DNA of 64,000 nt, taken from Melieria omissa (Eukaryota; Arthropoda; Insecta; Diptera; Ulidiidae). The notes below the pieces were generated by a model. The model was not told the DNA's origin, searched no databases, and saw only the letters and a list, made by a program, of their open reading frames with translations. The first letter of the stretch is position 1. Each line of letters opens with the position of its first letter. Shown piece after piece: positions 40,861 through 52,450 of this stretch. Made by a program: the position numbers and the translations under genes. The stretch covers positions 18,647,488-18,711,487 of the forward strand of contig OZ020270.1 of the NCBI GenBank assembly GCA_963971225.1. The letters are read 5' to 3'.

Positions 40861-43089
40861 TTAGACTTGTTCGTCCCGAACAAGTACCGAGGCTCCGCCG
40901 GAGTAAGACGCCAGGCGCTCCAAATGGACTACTTTCAGCCTGGCGTTTCCGCTACAGCAGCGTTGAACCCTGTACACCACGTCATTAATCCTGGTCACGA
41001 CCTTGTACGGTCCTTCCCATGACGTTTGAAGCTTTGGAGACAAACCTTTCCTCCGCTGCGGGTTGTAAAGCATTACCAGATTGCCTTCTTGGAACCCCTT
41101 TGGGTTAGCCCGTAAACCATAGCTCGCTGTCAACCTGCTTTCAACTAGTTGAGTGCGGCTCCGCGATCTTCTCCTCGGCCCTTTCGCAGCCGAACACCGA
41201 TTACAGCCTCTGATCCACTCAGCGACAGACTCCTGGCATCCTACCCAATAGAACCGCCTTCTTATCTTGGCGACAGTTTTTGCGATGCCTAGGTGCCCTC
41301 CACTGGAGTCGTTATGGTTTTCCTCGATGACATTGTCGATCCGGCCTCTCGGGACCACTATTAGGGATTTTCTGGTCCTGCCATCCCTGCTCTCCCACTC
41401 GCGGTATAGGCAGCCATCCTGCAGACGTAGACTTTGCCACTGTGCCCAGTAAGCCTTCGTGATCGGGCTCTCATCAGCCATCTCCTGCCAGGCCGGCCGT
41501 AATCTCTGCGCTTTGCCTTCGATGATCTTCGAGAGATCGGTATCCTTGCGCTGGTCCTTCTGTAGCCTTTCCGCAAGCCAATCTTTCTCTTGCAGAACTC
41601 TTACCGACCGAACATCCACAATTTGTCCCTCGTTTTCGGCCTGCGAATTATGCCTGCGTTCGGTCTCGCACGAATGATGTGGCAGAGCGTCATCCCTTCT
41701 TGGTGCCGTCTTTTGTCCGGAACGCTTTTCCCGCAGATGGCAGTCTCGTGATATGTGGCCTTGCTTGCCACATCGCCAGCAACTGACTCGAGATGATCCT
41801 GCCCGCAGCCCCGCTGGTGCATCCGAGCTCACTGTCTGGCTTTGCGTGACACGTCCAGATTGGACTCCATGCATCTCCGCAGATGAATGTCGAAAACTTC
41901 CCCTCCAGGCCGCCTCATACGTCAATGCGCTTGTCACCGTCTCACGGAATGTCGGCTTGCCCATCATCAATGCACTGCGTCGTGTCTCCGGGTCATGAAG
42001 ACCTTCAATAAACGCCTCAATCTTCATCCTCTCGAGATAATCAGCGCCGAATTTCGGGTAGCACAACTGTACGAGCCGCTCAATGTCTGCTGCATACGTC
42101 TGCAGCGCCTCGTCTGCTCTTTGCCAGCGGTTCTTCAGCTCGCAATAATACAGCATTTTGTTGTGCTCGTCACTGTATCTGGCTGCCAGCGCCCTTATGA
42201 CGGTCTCGTAATCACCTCTCAAACCTTCCGGAACTGTTTTTATTACCTCAGCCGCCGGACCTCTTAGAGCCAGTATCAGTCTCCGACCTTTCCTAACATC
42301 GGTCCACTGACTCTCCAAAGCAGCCATATCGAATTGTAGTTTGAATGTGTCGAACGACGTAGTACCATCATAAGTAGGCACTGCTATGGCAAAACTTTCC
42401 TCAACCGACTGCACTCTTGCTCGCAGCTGTACCTCTCTAAGCCGCTCCTCGATTTTCCTGTTTACCGAATCCTCCAGACTGTCAACTCGTTTGTCCCACT
42501 TGTCCATTCGCGTCTCAAGATGCTCAACTTTCCCGTTCAGTCTATCGGAAATTTCCTCCACCTTCTGTTCTATGCGCGCAGAATTTGTCGCCATTTCTCG
42601 GTTGCACGCTTCCATTTGCTCCGATATTTCACGGGTCGCCGTTTCCATCCTTGCTATTTCCCGATTCGCGGTTTCCAGTTTCGTTGCCATTTGCGCCGAA
42701 AGTTCCTGATTCGCGGTTTCCAGTTTCGTTGCCATTTGCGCCGACATTTCGCGATTTTCATTTTCCATTTTGGCTGCCATTTCACGGTTGGAAGTCTCAA
42801 ACATGCCTTTAAGTGCAACCATTAACTGGCTCATGTCCATTGCTTGTGGTGGCGTAGCCGCTGCAGCCGTACTTTGCATCGACGCAGCACCAGCAGGCGA
42901 TTCCTCCACCTTGGCCGACGCCTCTTGTTCCTGCGTTCCGAACTCGTGTGCAGCCCAATCAATGCCTCTTGATTCACACGCCTCTCGCAAACGCAGCTGC
43001 AACTCCACCTTACCGCCCGCAGTCGGCAAATTCCAGGCAGCCAGCTCCTTCTTAAGCTGGTCAACCTTCAGCAGCTCCAGTTTAACCAT
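40861..43089 (-). CDS. Gag-integrase-zinc fusion protein (742 aa), uninterrupted
   Basis: The frame starts at ATG 43087-43089, 61 bp from the LTR. Residues 1-60: basic/amphipathic, with WNLPTAGGKVELQLRLREA, SAP-like. Residues about 90-240: coiled coil made of repeated ETANxExxxxMATK units. Residues about 250-440: Gag capsid-like core. Then a CWRCGKQGHISRDC zinc knuckle. After a short linker come the integrase N-terminal HHCC region (GGHLGIAKT...CNRCSAAKG) and the basic C-terminal segment (GPYKVVTRIND). Protease, RT, RNase H and the integrase DDE core are missing. The frame has no stops, which suggests selection or youth. Confidence 0.88.
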   Translation of the reverse strand: MVKLELLKVDQLKKELAAWNLPTAGGKVELQLRLREACESRGIDWAAHEFGTQEQEASAKVEESPAGAASMQSTAAAATPPQAMDMSQLMVALKGMFETSNREMAAKMENENREMSAQMATKLETANQELSAQMATKLETANREIARMETATREISEQMEACNREMATNSARIEQKVEEISDRLNGKVEHLETRMDKWDKRVDSLEDSVNRKIEERLREVQLRARVQSVEESFAIAVPTYDGTTSFDTFKLQFDMAALESQWTDVRKGRRLILALRGPAAEVIKTVPEGLRGDYETVIRALAARYSDEHNKMLYYCELKNRWQRADEALQTYAADIERLVQLCYPKFGADYLERMKIEAFIEGLHDPETRRSALMMGKPTFRETVTSALTYEAAWRGSFRHSSAEMHGVQSGRVTQSQTVSSDAPAGLRAGSSRVSCWRCGKQGHISRDCHLREKRSGQKTAPRRDDALPHHSCETERRHNSQAENEGQIVDVRSVRVLQEKDWLAERLQKDQRKDTDLSKIIEGKAQRLRPAWQEMADESPITKAYWAQWQSLRLQDGCLYREWESRDGRTRKSLIVVPRGRIDNVIEENHNDSSGGHLGIAKTVAKIRRRFYWVGCQESVAEWIRGCNRCSAAKGPRRRSRSRTQLVESRLTASYGLRANPKGFQEGNLVMLYNPQRRKGLSPKLQTSWEGPYKVVTRINDVVYRVQRCCSGNARLKVVHLERLASYSGGASVLVRDEQV

Positions 43090-43130
43090 GTTTCCGTTTT
43101 TATAATTTTATTTTACTTTCAGTAATACAA

Positions 43131-43149
43131 TCCCACTTCTGACACCAAA
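43131..43149 (-). promoter_or_regulatory. Primer binding site (tRNA-Leu type)
   Basis: Read on the minus strand, TGGTGTCAGAAGTGGGA lies 2 bp inside the 5' LTR. It is complementary to a CCA-bearing tRNA 3' end TCCCACTTCTGACACCA, which fits tRNA-Leu(CAA) from memory. This primes minus-strand DNA synthesis. Confidence 0.8.
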
Positions 43150-43580
43150 TGTTACGAATTTCCCCAGTTCGTTATCGACGGTTCGTTTTGATTGTATTTG
43201 AAAATAAAACAACTTCAGTTATCCGGCGCAACGTAGTCAAAACTAACAATCGCTTTATTTACAGAATTCACACTTCGCTTGTATCTACACTTGTTACCAC
43301 TTTGCTTGCTTAACACAGACTCGACTCCTTGCGCTGCCACTGCTGCTTTTATACCAGTTTTCTTATCGCGCCGAAGTTTCTTGCACTTCTAATTGGAAAA
43401 CGCTCGACTATTCTCGCACAGCCCATTTCGAGAACCATCCTTGCCATATCGGACTATACCAAGCGAATTTATAACAGTTTTGATGTACTTCACAGTGCAT
43501 GCCTAAAAGTATGCTTGGAAAACATTCGTGCGGAGAAAGGCATTCCTGTACAGTGCGGCACAGAATCTCTCATCGTATCA
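43150..43580 (-). repeat. Gypsy 5' LTR
   Basis: It runs from TGTTACGAATTTCCCC to CATCGTATCA and differs from the 3' LTR by scattered substitutions and small indels, so the copy is not brand new. Confidence 0.92.
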
Positions 43581-43620
43581 TTATATAGAAAGCAATAGAA
43601 CCCAAGCGAAAAAAATTAAA

Positions 43621-44640
43621 ATGGATAAAACGATAATCTTACTAAATCTTTCCTAAATTGACAAAAAATTCCGTGAAATTAGCGAAATTTTTGGAAGGGC
43701 ACATTCGTTATTCCAAAAAGTCATCTTAAATCACACAAAAACAGAAAATCTTGCTTCGTCACTTAAGCTACGCAGGCAATAGGATTCGATTGTTTTGCGA
43801 TCAGTGCATCATAATCTAAGGCTAGTTGCATCCGATTTCTTCAGAAATTTACAGAAATATTTTATAAAACCCAGTAGCAGTGACTTTATAAGAAAAGTCC
43901 TGAAATAAACCTATTTTCTCTACATAACAGCATGTTAGAATCTCATATTTAGCTTACTAACAAGGAACACATAATTGCTTTCGTGAAAGAGTCCATCAAA
44001 GAGTCTAGAAAACCGGATTTCCAGAACTATGTGTTGTTATCTATGGAGCAGGAAGATTTATTATTCTCTGATAATGGATTGGCATATTTGGCATTAAAAG
44101 GCATCAACTAATTTGAAGAGGATTCAGTTAATAACAAAAATCTGACATTAACAGCAAAGCATAGCATTGGTATGGGGCTGCATGTCTAGTAAAGGAGTGA
44201 GCAGGCTGTGTTGTTTTATTTAGAAATGGTTCCGAGGGGTTATTTACATATTCTAAAAGCTTATGCAAGCCAAGGTTTCAAAATTTTGGATCAGGTTCCA
44301 ACATTTCATTCAACTTTACGATGACCTTGAGGCGCAATGCATACGATGCGAAGCTATGTTTGCTATTAACTAACTCAACAAAGTTGAAAAAGTTCCTCCC
44401 TAGTCACCTAACGTGCATCTAATTGAGCATAAAAATGGTTTACTTGAGCCCTGAGCCCAACAACACTTCATCTTCAAAGATATAGTAAATCAATATAACA
44501 ATTCAAGGATATAACAAAATAACCGCTGAAAAAACACAGAATTTAATAAAATGTACGCCGAAACTTCTGCAGGGAGTTCAAGCGAGAAAAGCATATTCAC
44601 AAAGTTATTAATTTGTGGACAAAACTTAGTTTCAATTACA
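43621..44640 (+). pseudogene. Tc1-type transposase, degenerate
   Basis: Across three frames: REISEIFGRAHSLFQKVI (helix-turn-helix), then IGMGLHV (the GMVWG region, near 44170), then SIKMVYLSP and finally NKITAEKTQNLIK. The order matches a Tc1 transposase, which cuts and pastes DNA at TA sites. More than ten stops and shifts, and the catalytic positions cannot be read. The transposon ends are uncertain: the sequence CGCAAAC..TTCTGA recurs at 44667-44682 and 47011-47026. A solo LTR interrupts its 3' flank. Confidence 0.7.
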
Positions 44641-45038
44641 TTTTAAGTACATAACCTTATCTGGTACGCAAACCTTTTCTGAGGTGAATTCATAACATAT
44701 TGAAACGAAAAGGCACTCTGTGCTGTGCATGAATGCTTTGCAAGCATACTTTTAGGCATGCACTGTGAAGTACGGCAAACTGGTATAATTCGCTTGGTAT
44801 AGTCCGATATGGCAAGGTTCGCGAGAAATGGGCTGTGCGAGAATGGTCGAGCATTTTCCAATTGGAAGTTGCAAGAAACTTCGGCGCGATAAGAAAACTG
44901 GTATAAAAGCAGCAGTGTGCAGCGCAGTGAGTCGAGTCGGTGTTGAGCAAGCAATGAAGAAACATGCAATAGTATAGGGTGTTTTTTTTAGAGATATAGA
45001 ACTTCGAATTGAAATAACACACAAGAAAATCGTTTTAA

Positions 45039-46164
45039 CCTTCACACTGTCACCAATTTTTATATACGGAAACCGTCACTATTAACATATGTTAATATTT
45101 TTCTTCTCAACCGTTTTATAAAGACAGTTTTCATTTTTTGAGCTAAGTTGATAAGCAAAAACATAAAATGGACTGTGCTAAAAAGATTTTAGGTTCACGT
45201 GTGGAAGGGGGAAAAGGGATGAATGGGGTTTCAGCCCCTACAATGTGGGCGAATTTGTTGCTTTTTTTAAATAAATGCCATAAAAAGTGCATTTTCAAAT
45301 ATATTTTCATCAAATTTCGTATTTAAGACTTTTAGGTAATACTACATCACATATCCAAATTTGAACGAGATCGGCCAACTATATCATATAGCTGCCATAG
45401 AAACGATCGCTCGAAAATGTGTTGCATTGCGATTTGTACAAAAGGGCTAAATTGGTAACAATTGGTGCATTTGAAAACTGATAGTTGGCCGATCTCGTTC
45501 AAATTGGGATATGTGATGTAGTATTACCTAAAAGTCTTAAATACGAAATTTGATGAAAATATATTTGAAAATGCAGCAATTGTTAGCAATTTAGCCCGTT
45601 TGTACAAATCGCAATGCAACACATTTTCGAGCGATCGTTTCTATGGCAGCTATATGATATAGTTGGCCGATCTCGTTCAAATTTGGATATGTGATGTAGT
45701 ATTACCTAAAAGTCTTAAATACGAAAGTTGATGAGAATATATTTGAAAAAGAATTTATGGCATTTCTTTTAAAAAAGCAACAAATTCGCCCACTTTGTAG
45801 GGGCTGAAACCCCATTCATCCCTTTTCCCCCCTTCCACATGTGAACCTAAAATCTCTTTAGAACAGTCCATTTTATGTTTCTGCTTACCAACTTAGCTTA
45901 AAAAATGAAAGTTGTCTTTATAAAACGGATGAGAAGAAAAATATTAACATATGTTAATATGTAACCAAAATAGGGGTAAAAATTTTCATTTGTAAAAAAA
46001 AGATGGAAAAAATTAAATTTTTAGTTTTCTGATTACATATAAAGAAAGAGGTTGACAAATTGGCCACTGAGCCGAAGCCGCATGAAAATCGGACTTAAAC
46101 CCAAAAAGTTATAGCAAAATCAAAATTGAAATATTAACATATGTTAATAGTGACAGTGTGAAGG
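45039..46164. mobile_element. Fold-back element with TTAA target
   Basis: The termini CCTTCACACTGTCAC and their perfect complement are flanked by TTAA (45035-45038, 46165-46168), a piggyBac-type target. Two long arms follow (about 45083-45480 and 45500-45960), each starting at ATTAACATATGTTAAT. The arms share GGTTCACRTGTGGAAG and GTTGGCCGATCTCGTTCAAAT. Non-coding. A diverged relative of one arm is at 54720-55155. Confidence 0.8.
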
Positions 46165-46210
46165 TTAATGTCCACCAATTTGGCTTTATTGGAAGGATAA
46201 TTTTATGCCA

Positions 46211-46672
46211 TTAAGGTTTAAATATGATTTCGGGCATGTGGCCGCCGCGGCTGGCTCGAATATAGCCAATTCTACAGGTTTCAATTTTTAAAGTTGATGG
46301 ACAAAGCTCCAATTGCTGTGCACGGTGGCGAATCGATTCATTCGGGTCCTCTTCAACATTTTGCTCTACAGCGGCAATTGTTTCTTCGGTGCGCACTGTT
46401 CGACGTCTCTGCGGATGCGTATTATCACATAGAGTAAACGTAGTGCGAAAACGACCCATGGTTAACCGATGGATGGACCGATTTTGCTCTGATGGACGAT
46501 TATGTCGACCATAAAATGGACGGAGCTTGCGGTAAACTTCGCGAACTGAACCATTATTTTCGAAATAAATTTGCACGATTTGCAAGCGTTGTTCTTTTGT
46601 CAACCTGTTCATGATGAAATGGCAAACCAAACTGAACATAAATGACATTAGAGTTGCCAGATTTGACCACAA
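46211..46672 (-). pseudogene. mariner-like transposase, internally deleted
   Basis: The initiator is probably the ATG near 46613 (MNRLTKEQRLQIVQIYFEN). The helix-turn-helix and the second DNA-binding region (VEEDPNESIRHRAQQLEL) are followed directly by IRASRGGHMPEIIF, the extreme C-terminus. The whole catalytic domain is gone. The frame is otherwise open. Such N-plus-C fusions could still bind ends but not cut them. Confidence 0.82.
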
Positions 46673-47036
46673 AATGCCAGTTTTATCTCTATTCGAAAAA
46701 CAAACCTCTAAAAAAACACCCTATAGTAGTGTAAAGTAGAACAAGTGTAAAGTGGTAAATAAAGTGATTGTTAGTTTTACTGCGTTTGCGCTGAATAATT
46801 GAAGTTGTTTTATTTTCAACACAATCAAAACGAACCTAACAATATTTTGTTTTTGGCCCTTCTTTTACAGTTTGGTCAAGTTTTAGGTATTATTATATCT
46901 TAATGGAATAAAATAACTAACTTTATGGAAGAAACAAAAAATATTTTGTTTTTGAAATATAACTTTAACTGATTTATTTTTCATATGAAAAAACTACGCA
47001 CCCCTTGTACGCAAACTTATTCTGACTAGTGTATAT

Positions 47037-47452
47037 TGTTACGAAAATCCAAGTTTGTTTTCCAAGGTTCGTTTCGATTATGGTTGAAAATAAAACAACT
47101 TCAATTACTCAGCAAAAATCAACAATCACTTTACAGATTTACACTTCGCTTGTATCTACACTTGTTACCTTGCTTGCTTAACACAGACTCGACCCATTGC
47201 GCTGCACACTGCTGCTTTTATACCAGTTTTCTTATCGCGCCGAAGTTTCTTGTAACTCCCAATTGGAAAGCGCTCGACCATTCTCGTACAGCCTATTTCT
47301 TCGAGAACCATCCTTGCCATATCGGACTATACCAAGCGAATTATACCAAATTTGTCGTACTTCAAAGTGCATGCCTAAAAGTATGCTTGGAAAACATTCG
47401 TGCGGAGAAAAGCATTCCTGTACAGTGCGGCACGGAATTTCTCATCGTATCA
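47037..47452 (-). mobile_element. Solo gypsy LTR, TSD ATAT
   Basis: It starts TGTTACGAAAATCCAAG and ends CATCGTATCA; ATAT flanks both sides (47033-47036, 47453-47456). At 416 bp it is uninterrupted and gives the normal LTR length. Confidence 0.92.
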
Positions 47453-47456
47453 ATAT

Positions 47457-48084
47457 GTTGTTACAATATTACTGTAATTTTTAGTCTAGCAATCAGCTAA
47501 CCAACGCCATCATTAAAATAAAAATTTTGAAAAAAAGGAGTTAGATGCACAAGTAAATATAATTTAATTTTTCTGTTCAATTTTTTATGTTTTAATTTAG
47601 GTGAAAATATTTTATTTGTAAATTCATATGAAATTTAATTTGAATTAAATACCATTCAAAAAACTCAAAAATATGCGTGATTATTACAATAATAACAAAG
47701 CACTAACTGTTCTATTAGTATAACTTACTGCATTCAGTGTCATTGCAGTAATTTTCATTGCCTTTACTGTGCATTGCCTTTAGTGTGTTCGCACACACTA
47801 ATGTTATAAAGCAACAAAGACTCAGCTCTCATATGTCATGCACACTCATGTTTTGCTTCTCTTCACTGGCACCTCTGATTCGATCTGTTTGCACTGAGCA
47901 AGTGCAGTGCAGTACCGTGCAAAGGGAGAGAGTGTCACATTATACAACTACACGATTCATATGCAATCTATACTATTAACATATATATAGCCAAGTGTGA
48001 CGTTGCTTTTTTAAGCCACAATCAGGCAAAAACCGCTGAACCGATTTAGATGAAATAAGCACCAAACATATTTTTAGCTAGGGG
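47457..48084. other. No feature recognised
   Basis: AT-rich sequence; frames are short and lack motifs. Confidence 0.4.
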
Positions 48085-48606
48085 AATGGTACATAGGCTG
48101 TATGAGAATGACCACGCCTCCTTCTTACGCCCATTACGATAACAAAACTCATCTATGGTATGCTTTTGTAAGGCAATATGGCTATCAAACGATTTAGAGT
48201 GTCATTGTGGCAAACATAGGCTATAATATAATCGGCCACGCCCACTTTCCGCGCGCACTAAACTAACAAAAAGGAGCTACGGTACATGTCGGTAAATCAG
48301 TATTAATATAAAATGATTCCGTGTTTTATTGACGTTAACATAGCATATATAAGATTGACAACGCCCACCTGATATGCCTTTTCGCCACGCCCACTATAAT
48401 AACAAATCAGCCATGGTATATTTGTCATAACAATATGGGTATCAAACGATTCAGCGTGTCATTGCGGCAAACATATTCTAAAATATAATCGGCCACACCC
48501 ACTTTTCGCGCCCACTAAGCTAACAAAATAAAGCTACGGTACATGTCTGAAAATTAATGTTAATGTAAAATGATTTTATGTTTCATAGCGGTTAACCCAG
48601 GCTATA
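48085..48606. repeat. ~262-bp tandem repeats (GCCACGCCCAC type), left part
   Basis: CAATATGGSTATCAAACGATT occurs at about 48168 and 48430, and the surrounding sequence (GGCCACRCCCACTTT, ACGGTACATGTC) repeats with the same ~262-bp period. A third, partial unit continues after the Tc1 element (50177-50290). Confidence 0.75.
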
Positions 48607-50176
48607 CACTGCGGGACACTTGATTACCCTCACTTTATTTTGTTAGCTAAGATTTTTGTTATGAAGTCAAAAATTTTTTTTTTAATGTCAAAATTTTCTG
48701 GACACTTAGTTACATGTGTTCCTGTTTTTGAACCGCCAAAATTGTATGTAAAATGATGATTAACCACATTTTTGTCCTTTTAAGCCTATTTCAAGTGGGA
48801 CACTTGATTACCCTCACTCATAGAAAACAAATAAACTAGAGGTAACTCTTCATTACATTTATTAATTTTTTATTACTAATGTTTTGTATGGACACCATTA
48901 CTGCGAATAACCTCAAAAAGACGAGAAGGCGAAGAGTTGTCCAACGATGTAAGATAATTTTCAGGGATTTCGGAAAATGCTTTTTCAATTGTGTCTATAA
49001 GACGCCATCTGCATACATTTTACGTGTCAACCATCCCCAAACATTTTCGATTATGTTTGGATCGGACGAGAATTCAGACCAATCTATTTCATTAACATTT
49101 TCCGCTTCAAACCAATCCTTCACCAACTAGCGGTGTGAATGGCAGCGTTATCATGCTGGAAAATCCCGCGTTTCCCCGCGAATATTTCGTCAAAGTTTAC
49201 AAATCCAATCTCCAACATTTCCATATAATTCTGTGAAACTTGGCGCCCTTCCAATATTGACAAATTAATTGCGCCATGGGCCGACATTGCTGCCGACAAC
49301 ATAACTGAGAATGCTGCTGAATGACGCCGCGACAAAAATCGTTCAGATTTTCTTAGATCGTAAAAATAGTGTTGGAAGCCATTGGGTCCGTCCAAATTAA
49401 ATTTCTTTTCGTCGGAAAAGACGACTGACTTCCACTCCTGCTGCCAACTGAGATGAGCTCGCGCGAACTCTAAGCGTACCGTTTTGTGACTTTGCAGTAA
49501 ACGTGGTTTTTTTTGCAGCCTTTTGCGTTTGATGTAAGGAAACTGCTTAATTACTCTGTGGACAGTGCTGACACTGGCTGTCGTCCTGGTTAGACCTCGT
49601 ATGTGACCCGCAGACGCAGAGGAATTGGACGCTTCACGAAGATCTGCTCTTCTCTCTCTAAGAGAAGTTGCTGTTGCGGTACGACCTTTGCGGTTTTTGC
49701 CATAAGTTGTGGGTGTTTTAAGAAAATGGTTTATCACCCATGGATCGCGATCGATTCTGTGAGCAATTTCGCGGTTACTTATGTTTTCCTCCTTGTACGC
49801 CGAAATTCGTCCCCTTTCCAATTCTTTTAAGGTTTTACCGCGGGCCATTGCATCTGCCGTCTGTAAATTTCGCAAACATTATATGCCTAATACTTTCAAT
49901 TTAGTTTTTCAAACCAATTTACACTAATCCTACCTTCTAACACTTGTTACAGGTCTAAAACTGCAATGAGGGTAATCAAGTGTCCCACTTGAAATAGGCT
50001 TAAAATGACAAAAATGTGGTTCATCATCATTTTGCATAAAATGTTGGCGGTTCAAAAACAGGAACACATGTAACTAAGTGTCCAGAAAATTTTGACATTA
50101 AAAAAAAAGTTTTTGTCTTCATCACAAAAATCTTAGCTAACAAAGTAAAGTGAGGGTAATCAAGTGTCCCGCAGTG
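48607..50176 (-). mobile_element. Tc1-type element with IR/DR ends
   Basis: It begins CACTGCGGGACACTTGATTA and ends with the complement, flanked by TA. The terminal repeats are about 200 bp each, and each contains a second copy of GGGACACTTGATTACCCTCA about 185 bp inside the end, i.e. two direct repeats per end (the IR/DR layout known from Sleeping Beauty, Minos and related elements). The site is supported by the neighbouring unit of the host tandem repeat, which reads ATATATAAGATTGAC without the insert. Confidence 0.9.
48876..49848 (-). pseudogene. Tc1-type transposase with two frameshifts
   Basis: The start is the ATG near 49848 (MARGKTLKELERGR). N-terminal paired-like DNA-binding domain: ISNREIAHRIDRD and SVSTVHRVIKQ. 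Catalytic core: VVFSDEKKFNLDGPNG (first Asp), FQHDNAAIHTA (second Asp). A frameshift at about 49125 precedes LVKDWFEAENVN and DPNIIENVWGWL with the catalytic Glu. A second shift precedes the C-terminal SRLFEVIRSNG, ending near 48876. All three catalytic residues survive, so only the shifts stand between this copy and a full-length frame. Nucleus-acting cut-and-paste enzyme by family. Confidence 0.88.
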
Positions 50177-51404
50177 TATAAGGTTGACCACGCCCACCCA
50201 TGATGACAGAAATTAACTGTGGTATATTTGTGCAAAACATAATGGATATAAAAAACTTTTGCGAGTCATTGCAGCAAATATCTAAATGTTGTATAAAAAA
50301 ATTATTGTATGTTTGTTTGTTGGTCCCACGACACTAATACTCAAAAACTAGACAACCGATAAGTTGAATTTTCCACGGAATGTTCGTCCTGCCATACAAC
50401 TTACATTTTCAATAAGGAATACTTTCGTAATGAGAAGTCGGACAGCATTAAAATTTGGTGCGGGGCCACCGTTTAGATGTGCCGTTTCAGTGGTAAATTG
50501 CGTGGCGTTGGACAAGGGCGTGGCACTTTTTAAATGTTCACATTATTGACATTCTGTACAAACGTACGATTTAGTTGTGTTTTTCGATAGGGGGAATGGG
50601 GTGGGTTTTTTACAAGGGGGTGTGGCATCGTTCATACAACTTAAATTTTCAATATGGAATATCTTCGGAATGAGAAATCGGGCAGCATTAAAATTTGGTG
50701 CGGGGCCACCGTTTGTATGTGCCGTTTCACTGGTAAAACTTTGTGAGCGTTGGACAAGGGGCGTGGCGCTTTTTAAGCAACTCAAATGTTTTGAATAACT
50801 TTGGAACTACAAATCACACATTTAGAGATTTCACTCAAACTTACGATTTAGATGTGCCCTTCGACATTGGGAATGGGGTGGGTATCAGACGAGGGGGCCT
50901 GGCACTGCCCATACAACCCAATTTTTTAATATGAAATATCTTCGAATTATAAGTCGGCCAGCATTGAAATTTGATATAGCATCATGGATTAGACGTGTCG
51001 TTCAAGTGGTTAAATTGTATGGGCGTTGGACAAGGGGCGTGGCACATTTTAAGCGACCCTATTGTTTTCGATAACAGTGGAACTGCAAATCACACATCAA
51101 AATATTTGACACATACTTACGATTTCGACGTGCCCTTCGACAGGGAGAGTAGGGTGGGTATTGGACGAGGGGCATGGCACCGCCCATAAAACCCAAATTT
51201 TTAATGTGGAATATCTTCGGAACAATAAGTTTGAAAGCAGGGCCCTACTAGTATTACATAAAAGGTCCCTGGGGACCTTTTTGGGCTTTGACCGTTTCAA
51301 AAATTATCGGTTATCCGAGGGTTAACTCCATTCGCCAAAAAAAATTTGCCCTTATATAATGGGACACTCTAATATACATATTATATCATATTGATATATA
51401 TGTA
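50177..51404. repeat. Tandem-like repeats of a GGGCGTGGC family
   Basis: After the third partial 262-bp unit, a second repeat set begins near 50360. CAGCATTAAAATTTGGTGCG recurs at 50443 and 50679 and, diverged, at about 50962; GCGTTGGACAAGGGGCGTGGC follows each. Spacing is roughly 236-283 bp. The frames at 50364-51189 are translations of these units and resemble one another for that reason only. Confidence 0.65.
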
Positions 51405-52450
51405 TATACTAGCTGGGCCCCGCGGCTTCGCACGCAAGCTCTCTTCTTTCACCCGATACAAATTTTGAACGCATTGTTGACCCCGTAAGATTTTGATTTA
51501 TAAAAAAGCATACGTCTATTATCTTTGTTGTCAAGTGGTTCTAAAAACTGTGAAGTCAAAAGGCCCTTTAAATCGTGAGTTCTCACATTTACTCTAAACA
51601 AATTCTTAACCCTTAGTTTACCACGGTAGATTTCGATTTTCAGAAATGTGAAAAGCACATTTTAATTATTTCCCGATTGAAGTGCTTTTTGTCTAAGTTT
51701 GAAGTCAAAAGGACCAATAAATCGTGTGTCTCCATACAAACTGTTAACCCATTGTTTACCCCGTTAGATTTTGATGTTCAAAAACAATGAAAAACACATG
51801 TAAAATTATTTCTAACTTAGATTACTTTCACAAAGTTTGATGTCAGTGGCCCCACAAACTTTTACTTTTTAATATTCGGAAAAATAAATGAAAATGAATG
51901 AATGAATGTATGTATCGAGTTATTTTACATTTTAAGTACTTTCAACAAGTTTGAAGTCAAAAGGCTCAAAAAAATTTGTTTCTCCATGCATACTTTTAAC
52001 CCGTCGTTGCTCCAGTTAGATTTCGATTTTGAAAATAATGAGAAACGCGTGTATAATTTTTTTATTTCAAGTATTTTTACAATTTTTGAAGTCAATAGGC
52101 CTATCGGTTCATGTTTTTTAGAGTCTACCCTTAAACAAATCTAAACCCATTGTTGGTCCAGTTAAATTTTGATTTTTCGAAAAATTATAAAATACGTGTC
52201 GAATTCTTTTTGGTTTAGAGTATTTTCAGGAAGTTCGAAATCAATATGTCTCTTAAATCACTTTTCTTCATACAACACCTTAACACATGATTTACCCCTT
52301 TACACCCCGAATTTAAAAAATTCCGAGTGAGCGTAAGTTCATTTTTCAAGAAGTACCTGCAGTTCAAATTTCAGCTTCAGCGGTTTGGTCTGAGCGATGA
52401 TGAATCAATAAATCAGTCAGTCAGTTAGGGCAAACAATCTATGTATATAA
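51405..52450. repeat. Unclassified repeat with internal GTTAGATTTTGAT units
   Basis: It starts near TATATACTAGCTGGGCCCCG and ends in a run of AGTCAGTCAGTTAGG followed by TATATAAAA. Inside, GTTAGATTTYGATTTT and AAGTTTGAAGTCAAAAGG recur at least four or five times at irregular 130-250 bp spacing. I associate this start and end with a common insect repeat but cannot assign a class. Confidence 0.5.

Larger units (their letters stand above)
44977..46721 (-). mobile_element. mariner-family element, TA target, nested
   Basis: Ends GGGTGTTTTTTTTAGAG and GGGTGTTTTTTTAGAG (complement) are flanked by TA (44975-44976, 46722-46723). It carries a shortened transposase (46211-46672) and an inserted fold-back element (45039-46164). 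Without that insert it is about 620 bp, so it was already a deletion derivative. Confidence 0.85.
44701..46841 (+). mobile_element. Solo gypsy LTR, TSD ATAT, carrying nested elements
   Basis: It starts TGAAACGAAAAGGC and ends GAACCTAACA; ATAT flanks both sides (44697-44700, 46842-46845). A mariner element (44977-46721) is inserted near its middle at a TA, splitting the LTR after GCAATAGTA. About 400 bp of LTR remain. Confidence 0.88.

Noticed and set aside
50364..51189. Repeated Phe/Gly-rich small proteins
   Set aside because: The frames recur because the underlying DNA is a repeat; stops and lengths are not conserved.
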